From: Nonomuraea sp. NBC_00507
GTDB lineage: Bacteria; Actinomycetota; Actinomycetes; Streptosporangiales; Streptosporangiaceae
Reading direction: 5' to 3'
Assembly: GCF_036013525.1 (NCBI RefSeq)
Contig: NZ_CP107853.1
Coordinates: forward strand, 9,858,001 to 9,922,000
DNA: 64,000 bases
This document shows positions 22,923 to 30,539 of this stretch, piece after piece; the stretch's first letter is position 1; every line of letters begins with the position of its first letter. The position numbers were made by a program, and so were the translations under genes. The notes under the pieces were generated by a model. It searched no databases and had not been told where the DNA came from. It worked only from the letters and a program-made list of their open reading frames with translations.

Positions 22923-24212
22923 CTACTTCAGGAAACCCTCGTAGTTGCGCTGCTGAAGCTGGGCCTCGATCTGCTTGACGGTGTCGAGCCCGACGCCGAC
23001 CATGATCAGCACGCTGGCCCCGCCGAACGGGAAGTTCTGCTGAGTGCTGGGATCCTTCAGGATCGCGAACGCCACCAGCGGCAACAACGCCAGCGCCCCC
23101 AGGTACGCGGCCCCCGGCGCGGTCAGCCGGGACAGCACATACGCCAGATACCGGGCCGTGGACCGCCCCGGCCGGATACCGGGCACGAATCCGCCGAAGC
23201 GCCGCATGTTGTCGGCCACCTCGTCGGGGTTGAAGGTGATCGACACGTAGAAGTAGGTGAAGGCCACGATCAGCAGCACGTAGCCGGCCATGTAGAGCGG
23301 GTGCGTTCCCGACGTCAGGTTCTGCGCCACCCACGCGCCCGCCTCGTCCCCGAGCAGCGGCGCCGCGAGCGTCGGCAGGTAGAGCAGCGACGTGGTGAAA
23401 ATGACGGGCACGATGCCCGCCTGATTCACCTTGAGCGGGATGTAGGTGCTGCTCCCGCCGTACATGCGCCGTCCCACCATGCGCTTGGCGTACTGCACCG
23501 GCACCCGCCGCTGCGCCTGCTCCACGAACACCACGGCCGCCACCAGGAACAGCCCGGCCACCGTCATCACGACGGCGCCGACCGGAGTCAGCACGAAGAT
23601 CTTCGACATGTAGCCCGGGAAGACCGCCACGACCTGCGTGAAAATGAGCAGCGACATGCCGTTGCCGATTCCCCGGTCGGTGATCAGCTCGCCCAGCCAC
23701 ATGACCACGCAGGCCCCCGCCACCATGGTGAGCACGATCACGGCCGTGGACAGCAGGCCGTCGTCCCGCAGCAGCGGCCGGGCGCACCCGGGCAGCAGCT
23801 GCCCGGCGCGGGCCAGCGCGACGACGGTGCCGGCGTTGAGGAGGGCGAGCGCGACGGTCAGGTACCGCGTGTACTGGGTGATCTTCGCCTGCCCCCGCTG
23901 CCCTTCCTTCCTGAGCGTGTCCAGCCGGGGCACCATGACGGCGAACAGCTGCATGACGATGCTGGCGGTGATGTACGGCATCACGCCGAGCGCGAATACC
24001 GACAACTGCAGCATCGCGCCCCCGCTGAGCATCTGCGCCAGATCGAAGAGTCCCCCGCTCGCCGTCCCGACGCATTCCCGCACCGCGGCCACGTCCACTC
24101 CCGGCGACGGCATGAGCTGGCCCAGCCGGAACAGCGCGATGAGCGCGAGCGTGAACAGCAGCTTCTTCCGCAGGTCCGGCACGCGGAACGCTCTGATCAA
24201 TACGGTCAGCAT
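22923..24212 (-). CDS. secY: Preprotein translocase subunit SecY, stand-alone copy
   Basis: The 429-residue protein has ten predicted hydrophobic spans and SecY family motifs: RVPDLRKKLLFTLALIALFRLGQ at the N-terminus, then MLSGGAMLQLSVFALGVMPYITASIVMQL, ITDRGIGNGMSLLIF, IPLKVNQAGIVPVIF, YFYVSITFNPDEVADNMRRFGGFVPGIRPG, and a C-terminal MVGVGLDTVKQIEAQLQQRNYEGFLK. All are intact, so it should be functional. It is not next to ribosomal protein genes or adk, as housekeeping secY is. It may be a second SecY. The ATG at 24212 matches normal SecY N-termini. Confidence 0.92.
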   Translation of the reverse strand: MLTVLIRAFRVPDLRKKLLFTLALIALFRLGQLMPSPGVDVAAVRECVGTASGGLFDLAQMLSGGAMLQLSVFALGVMPYITASIVMQLFAVMVPRLDTLRKEGQRGQAKITQYTRYLTVALALLNAGTVVALARAGQLLPGCARPLLRDDGLLSTAVIVLTMVAGACVVMWLGELITDRGIGNGMSLLIFTQVVAVFPGYMSKIFVLTPVGAVVMTVAGLFLVAAVVFVEQAQRRVPVQYAKRMVGRRMYGGSSTYIPLKVNQAGIVPVIFTTSLLYLPTLAAPLLGDEAGAWVAQNLTSGTHPLYMAGYVLLIVAFTYFYVSITFNPDEVADNMRRFGGFVPGIRPGRSTARYLAYVLSRLTAPGAAYLGALALLPLVAFAILKDPSTQQNFPFGGASVLIMVGVGLDTVKQIEAQLQQRNYEGFLK

Positions 24213-24351
24213 GGGCACCGAGTCTGACCGGCGCGCCCCCGGACGTCGTCCGCCCAGCCGAGGCACCGGCGTACGCAGATCTGCGTAGGCGGGGCGCAAG
24301 CGCCGCTGCCTGTGGTGGGCCCCTGGACGCGGCCCACCATATCTTGACCCC

Positions 24352-24927
24352 ATGAGCACTGTCTGGGTGATCAGCGGGCCGCCGGGCGCGGGCAAGTCCA
24401 CGGTGGCGGCCGAGCTGCTCACTCGCCTGTCCCCCGTGCCCGCCGTGCTCGACAAGGACACCGTGTACGGCGACTTCGTGGCGGAGGTCCTGCGCGCCCA
24501 CGGCCAGCCGGACGGCGAGCGCGAGGGACCTTGGTACGACCAGCACGTCAAACGCCACGAATACGCCGGCCTGACCAGGCTGGCCGGGCAGATTCGCGGG
24601 CACGGCTGCCCGGTGCTGCTCGACGGCCCGTTCACCACCCAGGTCCACGACGCGGCCAGGTGGGCGGAGTGGGTGACGGAGCTGGGCGGCCCGCCGGTGC
24701 GGCTGCTCTGGGTGCGCTCCGACGGGCCCACCCTGCGCGAGCGCCTCACCGCCAGGGGCTACGGCAGGGACGCCGGCAAGCTGGCGGCGTTCGCCGACTA
24801 CCTGCGCACCATCCGGGTGGACGAGCCGCCGGTCGTCCCGCACCTGGAAATCGACAACCGGTGCGGCGCGCCACCGGTCGGCGAGCAGCTCACGGCGGCG
24901 GGCATCCCGCCTCAGACCACCAGGTAG
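24352..24927 (+). CDS. P-loop kinase (AAA_33/zeta-like), small
   Basis: The 191-residue protein has Walker [11 protein letters not shown] at residue 8 and a likely substrate Asp in [12 protein letters not shown] lid-like region ([14 protein letters not shown]) with [11 protein letters not shown] and [19 protein letters not shown] is as in gluconokinase/zeta-toxin-like phosphotransferases. It probably phosphorylates a small molecule. No antitoxin-like partner is adjacent. The 3' end overlaps the convergent hydro-lyase gene by 16 bases. Confidence 0.8.
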   Translation: MSTVWVISGPPGAGKSTVAAELLTRLSPVPAVLDKDTVYGDFVAEVLRAHGQPDGEREGPWYDQHVKRHEYAGLTRLAGQIRGHGCPVLLDGPFTTQVHDAARWAEWVTELGGPPVRLLWVRSDGPTLRERLTARGYGRDAGKLAAFADYLRTIRVDEPPVVPHLEIDNRCGAPPVGEQLTAAGIPPQTTR

Positions 24928-25697
24928 TCGTCGTCCCGGACGTCCAGGATCGCCATGTGGCCCGGCAGATGCCCGATCGCGTACTCGACGCCGCTGGCCA
25001 TGATCGCCGCCTGCGGCGTCACCCCGCACGCCCAGAACAGCGGCACCTCGCCGGCCCGCACCTCCACGGGGTCGCCGAAGTCGGGCCGGGCCAGGTCGCG
25101 GACGCCGATGGCGGCGGGGTCGCCGTGGTGCACCGGCGCCCCGTGCACCTGCGGGTATCGTCCGCTCACCTCGACGGCGGTCTCGACCAGTGCCTCCGGC
25201 ACCGGCCGCATCGACACGACCAGCGGTCCGGACAGGCTGCCCGCCGCCTTGCAGGGGACGTTGGTGACGTACATCGGCACGTTCGTCCCCAGCTCCAGGT
25301 GCCGCACCGGCACCCCGGCCGCGAGCAGCGCCCGCTCGAAGGTGAAGCTGCAGCCGATGAGGAACGGCACGAGGTCCTCACGCCACTCCTCCACCACCTC
25401 GCCGAGGTCGGCGACCGGGCGGCCGTCCCGGTAGAGCCGGTATCCCGGCAGATCGGTACGGAGATCACCGGCGAACAACGCCGTGGACCAGGCGCCCGGC
25501 TCGCCCACGTCGAGCACCGGGCACGCCTGCGGGTTCTGGTGGGCGAACAGCAGCAGGTCGTACCGCAGCCGCGCGGGCACGGCGATCAGGTTGGCCTGCG
25601 TCCAGCCCCGGCACCAGCCTGCGGTGGGCACCCGCTCGCCGGTGCGGAATCGCTCCCGCGCCTGCGCGGGGCTCAGATCGGCGACGTCCACAGACAC
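24912..25697 (-). CDS. Putative hydro-lyase, DUF1445 (D-glutamate cyclase-like)
   Basis: The 261-residue protein fits PF07286: [32 protein letters not shown] at the N-terminus, [28 protein letters not shown] in the middle, and [45 protein letters not shown] at the end. Human DGLUCY's related domain is a D-glutamate cyclase; bacterial members are annotated as hydro-lyases. It is divergent from a Na+/solute symporter gene, so it may act on the imported compound. Confidence 0.88.
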   Translation of the reverse strand: MSVDVADLSPAQARERFRTGERVPTAGWCRGWTQANLIAVPARLRYDLLLFAHQNPQACPVLDVGEPGAWSTALFAGDLRTDLPGYRLYRDGRPVADLGEVVEEWREDLVPFLIGCSFTFERALLAAGVPVRHLELGTNVPMYVTNVPCKAAGSLSGPLVVSMRPVPEALVETAVEVSGRYPQVHGAPVHHGDPAAIGVRDLARPDFGDPVEVRAGEVPLFWACGVTPQAAIMASGVEYAIGHLPGHMAILDVRDDDYLVV

Positions 25698-25748
25698 GAC
25701 ATTACGCCTTCTGTGTGATGTCGTGGCTTAACCGGGTAGCGGGCGCGG

Positions 25749-27383
25749 GTGCGGCTTGATGTGAACCTCCTCGACTACCTTCTCATCGCCATCTACTTCG
25801 CCACCGTGCTCGCGATCGGCTTCGCCGCGCGCAGCCGGATCACCACCAGCCTGGACTTCTTCCTGGCCGGCCGCGGTCTCCCGGCGTGGGTGACCGGCCT
25901 GGCGTTCGTGTCGGCGAACCTGGGCGCGATCGAGATCCTCGGCATGGCGGCCAACGGCGCCCAGTACGGCGCCATGACCGTGCACTACTACTGGATCGGC
26001 GCGGTCCCGGCGATGGTGTTCCTCGGCATCGTGATGATGCCGTTCTACTACCGCTCCAAGGTCCGCAGTGTGCCCGAGTTCCTGCGCCGGCGCTTCAACG
26101 GTGCCACGCAACTGCTGAACGCGATCACGTTCGCGGTCGCGCAGATCCTCATCGCCGGGGTGAACCTGTACACGCTGGCGCTGGTCCTGGAGGCGCTGCT
26201 GGGCTGGCCGCTGCCGGTCTCCGTGGTGGTCTCGGCGGTGATCGTGCTGACGTACATCACGCTCGGCGGGCTCTCCTCGGCCATCTACAACGAGGTCCTG
26301 CAGTTCTTCGTGATCCTCGCCGGCCTGATCCCGCTGACCGTGCTCGGGCTGATGAAGGTGGGCGGGATCACCGGCCTGTTCGACAAGGTACGGCAGAGCG
26401 CGCTCGGCGAGGGCGGCCTGCACACCTGGGCGGGGATGGGCACGGGCGAGAACCCGATGCAGGCGCACTGGATCGGCATCGTGTTCGGGCTCGGCTTCGT
26501 GTTGTCGTTCGGCTATTGGACGACGAACTTCGCCGAGGTGCAACGGGCGTTGTCGGCCAGGAACACGAACGCGGCCCGGCTCACGCCGATCATCGCGGCG
26601 TACCCGAAGATCTTCATCCCGCTGGTGACGGTGTTGCCCGGCATGATCGCGCTGGTGCTCTTCAGCGACCTGGGCCGGGGGCAGGCGTACAACAACGCGA
26701 TCCCGCTGCTGATGCGCGACCTGCTGCCGAACGGGGTGCTGGGGATCGCGGTGACCGGGCTGCTGGCGTCGTTCATGGCGGGAATGGCGGCCAACATCAG
26801 CGGGTTCAACACCGTGTTCACCAACGACATCTGGCAGGCGCACCTGGTGCGGGACCGTCACGACGACTACTACGTGCGGGTGGGCCGGATCGCGACCGTG
26901 GTCGGGGTGGCGATGGGGATCGGGACGGCGTTCATCGCCGCCGGCTACTCCAACATCATGAACTACCTGCAGGCTCTGTTCTCGTTCTTCAACGCGCCGT
27001 TGTTCGCGACGTTCATCGTGGGCCTGTTCTGGCGGCGGATGACGCCGTGGGCGGGCTTCTGGGGCCTGCTCGCGGGCACGCTCGCCGCGTTCGTGTCGTA
27101 CTTCTTGTACAAGGCCGGATACGTGGAGTTCGGCACCGAGCTGAACGCCAGCTTCTGGGGCGCCGGCCTGGCGTTCGCCGTGGACGTGGTGGTGTCGATC
27201 GTGGTCACGCTGGTCACCACCCAGAAGCCGCAGGAGGAACTGCGCGGGCTCGTGTACGGGCTCAGCGACGTCACCATCGAGGACGACGCGCTGGCCGGGG
27301 ACGCCAAGTGGTACCGCTCGCCGGTGTTGCTGGGCACGGGCGCCGTCGTTCTCGCGGCTGTGATGTACGGAGTGATCCTATGA
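25749..27383 (+). CDS. Sodium:solute symporter family transporter
   Basis: The 544-residue protein has about 13 transmembrane helices and SSS family marks: LDYLLIAIYFATVLAIGFAARSRITTSLDFFLAGRGLPAW (TM1), ITLGGLSSAIYNEVLQFFVILAG (TM5-6), FGYWTTNFAEVQRALSARN and FMAGMAANISGFNTVFTNDIW. The LDFFLAGR motif and the GGLSSAIYNE block point to the sugar/solute branch of the SSS family. It starts with GTG, with a second GTG at 25761 possible. It is coupled by ATGA to a 53-residue membrane protein. Confidence 0.9.
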   Translation: MRLDVNLLDYLLIAIYFATVLAIGFAARSRITTSLDFFLAGRGLPAWVTGLAFVSANLGAIEILGMAANGAQYGAMTVHYYWIGAVPAMVFLGIVMMPFYYRSKVRSVPEFLRRRFNGATQLLNAITFAVAQILIAGVNLYTLALVLEALLGWPLPVSVVVSAVIVLTYITLGGLSSAIYNEVLQFFVILAGLIPLTVLGLMKVGGITGLFDKVRQSALGEGGLHTWAGMGTGENPMQAHWIGIVFGLGFVLSFGYWTTNFAEVQRALSARNTNAARLTPIIAAYPKIFIPLVTVLPGMIALVLFSDLGRGQAYNNAIPLLMRDLLPNGVLGIAVTGLLASFMAGMAANISGFNTVFTNDIWQAHLVRDRHDDYYVRVGRIATVVGVAMGIGTAFIAAGYSNIMNYLQALFSFFNAPLFATFIVGLFWRRMTPWAGFWGLLAGTLAAFVSYFLYKAGYVEFGTELNASFWGAGLAFAVDVVVSIVVTLVTTQKPQEELRGLVYGLSDVTIEDDALAGDAKWYRSPVLLGTGAVVLAAVMYGVIL

Positions 27384-27541
27384 GTGATATCCGGATGGTG
27401 ATCGGCGGTCTGTTCCTGATCTACGGCGTGATCCTGATCATCGCCGGCGTCCTGGGCAGCGCCGTCAACCTGTGGACCGGGCTGGCCATGGCGGTGTTCG
27501 GCGGCACGTTCGTGGTGTGGGCGCGGGTCAGACGGATCTGA
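27380..27541 (+). CDS. Small membrane protein coupled to the symporter (53 aa)
   Basis: The gene begins ATGAGTGATATCCGG in the stop codon of the symporter gene (ATGA overlap). It encodes MSDIRMVIGGLFLIYGVILI followed by a second hydrophobic segment (NLWTGLAMAVFGGTFVVWARVRRI). Two predicted helices and a basic C-terminus make it a likely accessory subunit of the transporter, like the small partners of other SSS and TRAP systems. No known family is recognised. Its 3' end overlaps the HxlR gene by 14 bases. Confidence 0.75.
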   Translation: MSDIRMVIGGLFLIYGVILIIAGVLGSAVNLWTGLAMAVFGGTFVVWARVRRI

Positions 27542-27938
27542 CCGGCTCCTGGGCCTTCTTGTCGTACGCCTCCCGCGCGGCGATGACCTCGTCGGCGTGC
27601 TCCCCCGCCCACGCGCCGATGGCCCGCAACACGCCCATGGCGCTGCTGCCGAGCTCGGTCAGCGCGTAGTCCACCCGCGGCGGGATCGTCGGGTAGACCG
27701 TGCGGCTGACCAGGCCGTCGCGCTCCAGCGTGCGCAGGGTCTGGGAGAGCATCTTCTGGGTGATGCCGTCGAGCATCCTGCGCAGCGCGTTGAAGCGCCT
27801 GGGGCCGTCGAGCAGCGCGCCCAGCACCAGGCCCGTCCACTTGCTGGTGAAGATCTCGAGGACCGTGTTGGGCTTGCACGCCTGGAGGAACGCCTCGGCG
27901 CCGCCGTACTGTCTCAGGTCGGGAAACGTAGTATCCAT
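27528..27938 (-). CDS. HxlR-family transcriptional regulator
   Basis: The 136-residue winged-helix protein carries the HxlR pattern VLEIFTSKWTGLVLGALLDGPRRFNALRRMLDGITQKMLSQTLRTLERDGLVSRTVYPTIPPRVDYALTELG. A conserved Cys near the N-terminus (LQACKPNTV) suits redox or aldehyde sensing. ATG at 27938 starts the standard N-terminus; the longer reading from 28007 overlaps the divergent gene. It probably regulates the adjacent oxidoreductase gene. Confidence 0.92.
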   Translation of the reverse strand: MDTTFPDLRQYGGAEAFLQACKPNTVLEIFTSKWTGLVLGALLDGPRRFNALRRMLDGITQKMLSQTLRTLERDGLVSRTVYPTIPPRVDYALTELGSSAMGVLRAIGAWAGEHADEVIAAREAYDKKAQEPVRSV

Positions 27939-27939
27939 G

Positions 27940-27966
27940 AGGTACCTGAATATCAAACAAGTGCCT
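27940..27966. promoter_or_regulatory. Inverted repeat in the HxlR/oxidoreductase promoter region
   Basis: AGGTACCTG (27940-27948), nine bases, CAAGTGCCT (27958-27966) is an imperfect inverted repeat with 7 of 9 bases matched. It is a likely HxlR site controlling both divergent genes. Confidence 0.4.
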
Positions 27967-28005
27967 TCTTCACAACGGATACCTGCGATGACCAGCATGT
28001 GAGGC

Positions 28006-28965
28006 ATGCATGCAATGACCTACCGCTCCTTCGGGGAGCCGGACGTGCTGGAACTCACCGAGGTTGCGCGGCCCGTGCCGCAAGCCCACGAGGTGCTCGT
28101 GCGAGTGCGGGCGGCGGGCGTCAACCCGCCGGACTGGAAGCTGCGGCGGACGCCGTATCCGCCGGATTACGTCGATCTGCCGCTGATCCCCGGGTGGGAC
28201 GTGTCGGGCGTGGTGGAGGAGGTCGGCGAGTACGTCGGCCGGTTCAAGCCCGGCGACGAGGTCTTCGGCATGCTCAACTTCCCGCGCTACGCCGGGGCTT
28301 ACGCCGAGTACGTGGTGGCCAGGCCGCGGCAGTTCGCCCGCAAGCCGGCCGGGATCGATCACGTGCAGGCCGCCGCGCTGCCGATGCCGGCGCTGACCGT
28401 CTGGCAGGCGTTCGAGGACGTCGCGGAGGTCACGGCGGGGCAGCGGGTGCTGGTCCACGCCGCGGCCGGAGGGGTCGGGCACCTGGCTGTGCAGGTGGCC
28501 AAGCTGCGCGGCGCGTACGTGATCGGCACGGCGCGGGCCGCCAAGCACGCGTTCGTGCGAGGGCTGGGGGCGGACGAGGTGATCGACTACACCTCCGTGG
28601 ACTTCGCCCGGTCGGTGTCGAACATGGTGCCGGACTCGGGCACATCGGGTGTCGACGTCGTGCTCGACATGGTGGGCAAGGACTATCCGGCCCGATCGCT
28701 GCCGGTCCTGCGGTCCGGCGGCGCGTTCATCGGGGGCGCGGGGATGACGCCCGAGGACGTGGCGGCGTACGAGGCGGCGGGGCTCCGGTCCGGGGTGTTC
28801 GTCGTGGAGCCCGACCATGCCGCGCTGACCTCGATCGCCGGCTTGGTGGCGGAGGGCCGGCTGGCCGCGCACGTGGACCGGGTTTTCCCGCTGGCCGAGG
28901 CCGCGAAGGCGCACGCGCTCATGGAGAGCGGCGACTTCGTCGGCAAGCTCGTCCTGGAGATGTGA
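28006..28965 (+). CDS. NADP-dependent oxidoreductase (QOR-type MDR)
   Basis: The 319-residue MDR-family protein has GroES fold residues MTYRSFGEPDVLELTEVARPVPQAHEVLVRVRAAGVNPPDWKLRRT, then DVSGVVEEVG, and a Rossmann segment VLVHAAAGGVGHLAVQVAKLRGAYVIGTARAA. The zinc ligands are absent. Under an HxlR regulator it most likely detoxifies quinones or alpha,beta-unsaturated carbonyls. ATG at 28006 or 28015 are both possible. Confidence 0.9.
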   Translation: MHAMTYRSFGEPDVLELTEVARPVPQAHEVLVRVRAAGVNPPDWKLRRTPYPPDYVDLPLIPGWDVSGVVEEVGEYVGRFKPGDEVFGMLNFPRYAGAYAEYVVARPRQFARKPAGIDHVQAAALPMPALTVWQAFEDVAEVTAGQRVLVHAAAGGVGHLAVQVAKLRGAYVIGTARAAKHAFVRGLGADEVIDYTSVDFARSVSNMVPDSGTSGVDVVLDMVGKDYPARSLPVLRSGGAFIGGAGMTPEDVAAYEAAGLRSGVFVVEPDHAALTSIAGLVAEGRLAAHVDRVFPLAEAAKAHALMESGDFVGKLVLEM

Positions 28966-29202
28966 TCAGTACTCGACCTCGAACGTGTGCGGTCCCAGCC
29001 CGTACCCATCCCCCTTCGGCACCACGTACCCGTGCTCGACCAGTCGCGCCAGGCTCCTGCGCAGGTCTTCCTCGGCCAGCCCCGACGACCGGATCAGCGT
29101 GTCGAGCTCCGCGTGGCCCTTCTCGACTGCCTGGGACGCCACGGCCTCGTAGACATGGATGTCGACGTCCGACAACGCCTGCACATCATGACCTTCGGAC
29201 AT
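28966..29202 (-). CDS. Small winged-helix-like protein (78 aa)
   Basis: The sequence (SDVDIHVYEAVASQAVEKGHAELDTLIRSSGLAEEDLRRSLARLVEHGYVVPKGDGYGLGPHTFEVEY) has the helix-helix-helix-wing shape of a MarR/ArsR-like DNA-binding domain with an acidic tail. It overlaps the stop of the DUF6158 gene upstream (TGATG), so the two are co-translated. The function is unknown; partner to the DUF6158 protein is likely. Confidence 0.65.
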   Translation of the reverse strand: MSEGHDVQALSDVDIHVYEAVASQAVEKGHAELDTLIRSSGLAEEDLRRSLARLVEHGYVVPKGDGYGLGPHTFEVEY

Positions 29203-29426
29203 CAGCGCTGCCTCGCTCCCTCCCGCAACCTGAAGGGGTCGACCTCACGATCCGGGTACCGGCGGAGGTATTCGGACTCGAGCTCATTGGTACGGGAGGT
29301 GTGCACGGCCAGGGCGTCGTCGGAGCCGTGGAAGAAGGTGTCGCTCCGGGTGGTGTGCAGCTGGCGCAGCTCGCGTACCAGGTCGTCGTCACTGAGCTGA
29401 GCCGGGTCTATTCCCATCGTCGTCAT
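29202..29426 (-). CDS. DUF6158 family protein (74 aa)
   Basis: The protein reads MGIDPAQLSDDDLVRELRQL then HTTRSDTFFHGSDDALAVHTSRTNELESEYLRRYPDREVDP, a helical-hairpin protein I recognise as DUF6158, which is confined to actinobacteria. ATG at 29426 has AGAGGGG 6 bases upstream; the longer reading to 29543 would enter the LysR promoter. It is coupled to the small winged-helix gene. Confidence 0.8.
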   Translation of the reverse strand: MTTMGIDPAQLSDDDLVRELRQLHTTRSDTFFHGSDDALAVHTSRTNELESEYLRRYPDREVDPFRLREGARQR

Positions 29427-29462
29427 GGGTTCCCCTCTACCCCAGACTCCTCCGACAATATC

Positions 29463-29479
29463 TGTCATATTTCCTGACA
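29463..29479. promoter_or_regulatory. LysR-type operator candidate TGTCA-N7-TGACA
   Basis: TGTCATATTTCCTGACA is an inverted repeat with a T-N11-A core. A further GACAAT...ATTGTC pair (29454-29492) is almost centred on it. It lies between the divergent DUF6158 and LysR genes. Confidence 0.4.
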
Positions 29480-29522
29480 TATAGGGATTGTCTGTAAGAT
29501 GTCCGGGCTTTACCTTCCCGTT

Positions 29523-30455
29523 ATGGACCTCGAGCTCCGGCACCTCAGGATCGTCCGCGCGGTCGCGGACGCGGGAAGTGTGAGCAAGGCCGCGTCCCTA
29601 CTCGGGCTGGCACAACCGGCCCTGACCGCCCAGCTCAAGCGCATCGAGAGGGTGCTCGGCGGCACCCTCTTCGAACGCGACCGCCACGGCGCCAGGCCCA
29701 CCCGCCTCGGCGAACTCGTGCTCGCCAGGGCACGGGTGCTCCTCCCCGCTGCCAAAGAACTGCAGGAGGAAGCCGTACGATTCGCCCACGCCCCCTCCCC
29801 CGGTTTCCGCATCGGCGCCACCAACGGGCCGATACTCGGCGGTCTGGTCGACCGGCTGGCCGCCGAGCGCCAGGTCAGCACGCACACGTCCTGGTCGGCG
29901 CACGAGCTGACCGGCATGGTCGAGCTCGGCCGCCTCGACTACGTGCTGACGGGCGCCTGCGGCGACTCCGGCACCCCCACCGGCTCTCTCGTGTGGGAGA
30001 CGATCAGCCTCGACCCCGTCTTCTGCCTGGTCGCCGAGGCCCATCCCGCCGCCAGGGAGAAGGAGGTGGAGCTGGCCGACCTCGCCCGCGAGCAGTGGGC
30101 GGTGACGCCCGGCGACGGCTGTTTCGCCGACTGCTTCGCGATGGCGTGCGCCCGCGCCGGGTTCACGCCCGGCACGATCTACGAGACGGACGTGCCGACG
30201 TGCACGCACCTCGCGCAGGTCGGCCGCGCCGTGGTGCTCTGCCAGGCCACCACCCAGGCCGCCCAGGGCCTGGTCATGGTCCCGTTCGCGGGCGCGCCGC
30301 TGCGCTGGCGGCAGCTCCTCGGCCGCCACCCCACCGCACCCGAGGCCACCTGGGTGGTGGCGCAGGCCAAGGAGGCCCATAGGGACGCCGTCCGCCGGAG
30401 CCCGGTCTACCACGACTGGCTGGTACGAAATCCGGGTTATGGCACCGCGCCATAA
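29523..30455 (+). CDS. LysR-family transcriptional regulator
   Basis: The 310-residue regulator has the LysR winged helix (MDLELRHLRIVRAVADAGSVSKAASLLGLAQPALTAQLKRIERVLGGTLFERDRHGARPTRLGELVLARARVLLPA) and a periplasmic-binding-like effector domain (RIGATNGPILGGLVDRLAAE, PVFCLVAEAHPAA, LAREQWAVTPGDGCFADCFAMACARAGF). ATG at 29523 gives the standard N-terminus. The effector is unknown. Confidence 0.9.
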   Translation: MDLELRHLRIVRAVADAGSVSKAASLLGLAQPALTAQLKRIERVLGGTLFERDRHGARPTRLGELVLARARVLLPAAKELQEEAVRFAHAPSPGFRIGATNGPILGGLVDRLAAERQVSTHTSWSAHELTGMVELGRLDYVLTGACGDSGTPTGSLVWETISLDPVFCLVAEAHPAAREKEVELADLAREQWAVTPGDGCFADCFAMACARAGFTPGTIYETDVPTCTHLAQVGRAVVLCQATTQAAQGLVMVPFAGAPLRWRQLLGRHPTAPEATWVVAQAKEAHRDAVRRSPVYHDWLVRNPGYGTAP

Positions 30456-30539
30456 CACGGTGATAGGGGCAAAGTAATACTCCTCCGCTTCTGGGTCCGC
30501 CGTTACCGTGACGGCACCCCCAGCAGCGAGGAGACCATC

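Noticed and set aside
22923..24749. A 608-residue reading of SecY from 24749 was considered.
   Set aside because: The additional 179 residues are Ser/Arg/Pro-rich, unlike SecY, and overlap the coding frame of the kinase gene on the other strand. ATG 24212 gives the normal N-terminus.
24352..24927. The P-loop kinase was considered as a zeta-type toxin.
   Set aside because: No epsilon-like antitoxin gene is adjacent and the length and motifs equally fit small-molecule kinases.
25886..27379. Long open frame on the plus strand overlapping the symporter gene.
   Set aside because: It is a GC-rich shadow frame; only its last 53 codons from ATG 27380 form a plausible small membrane protein.
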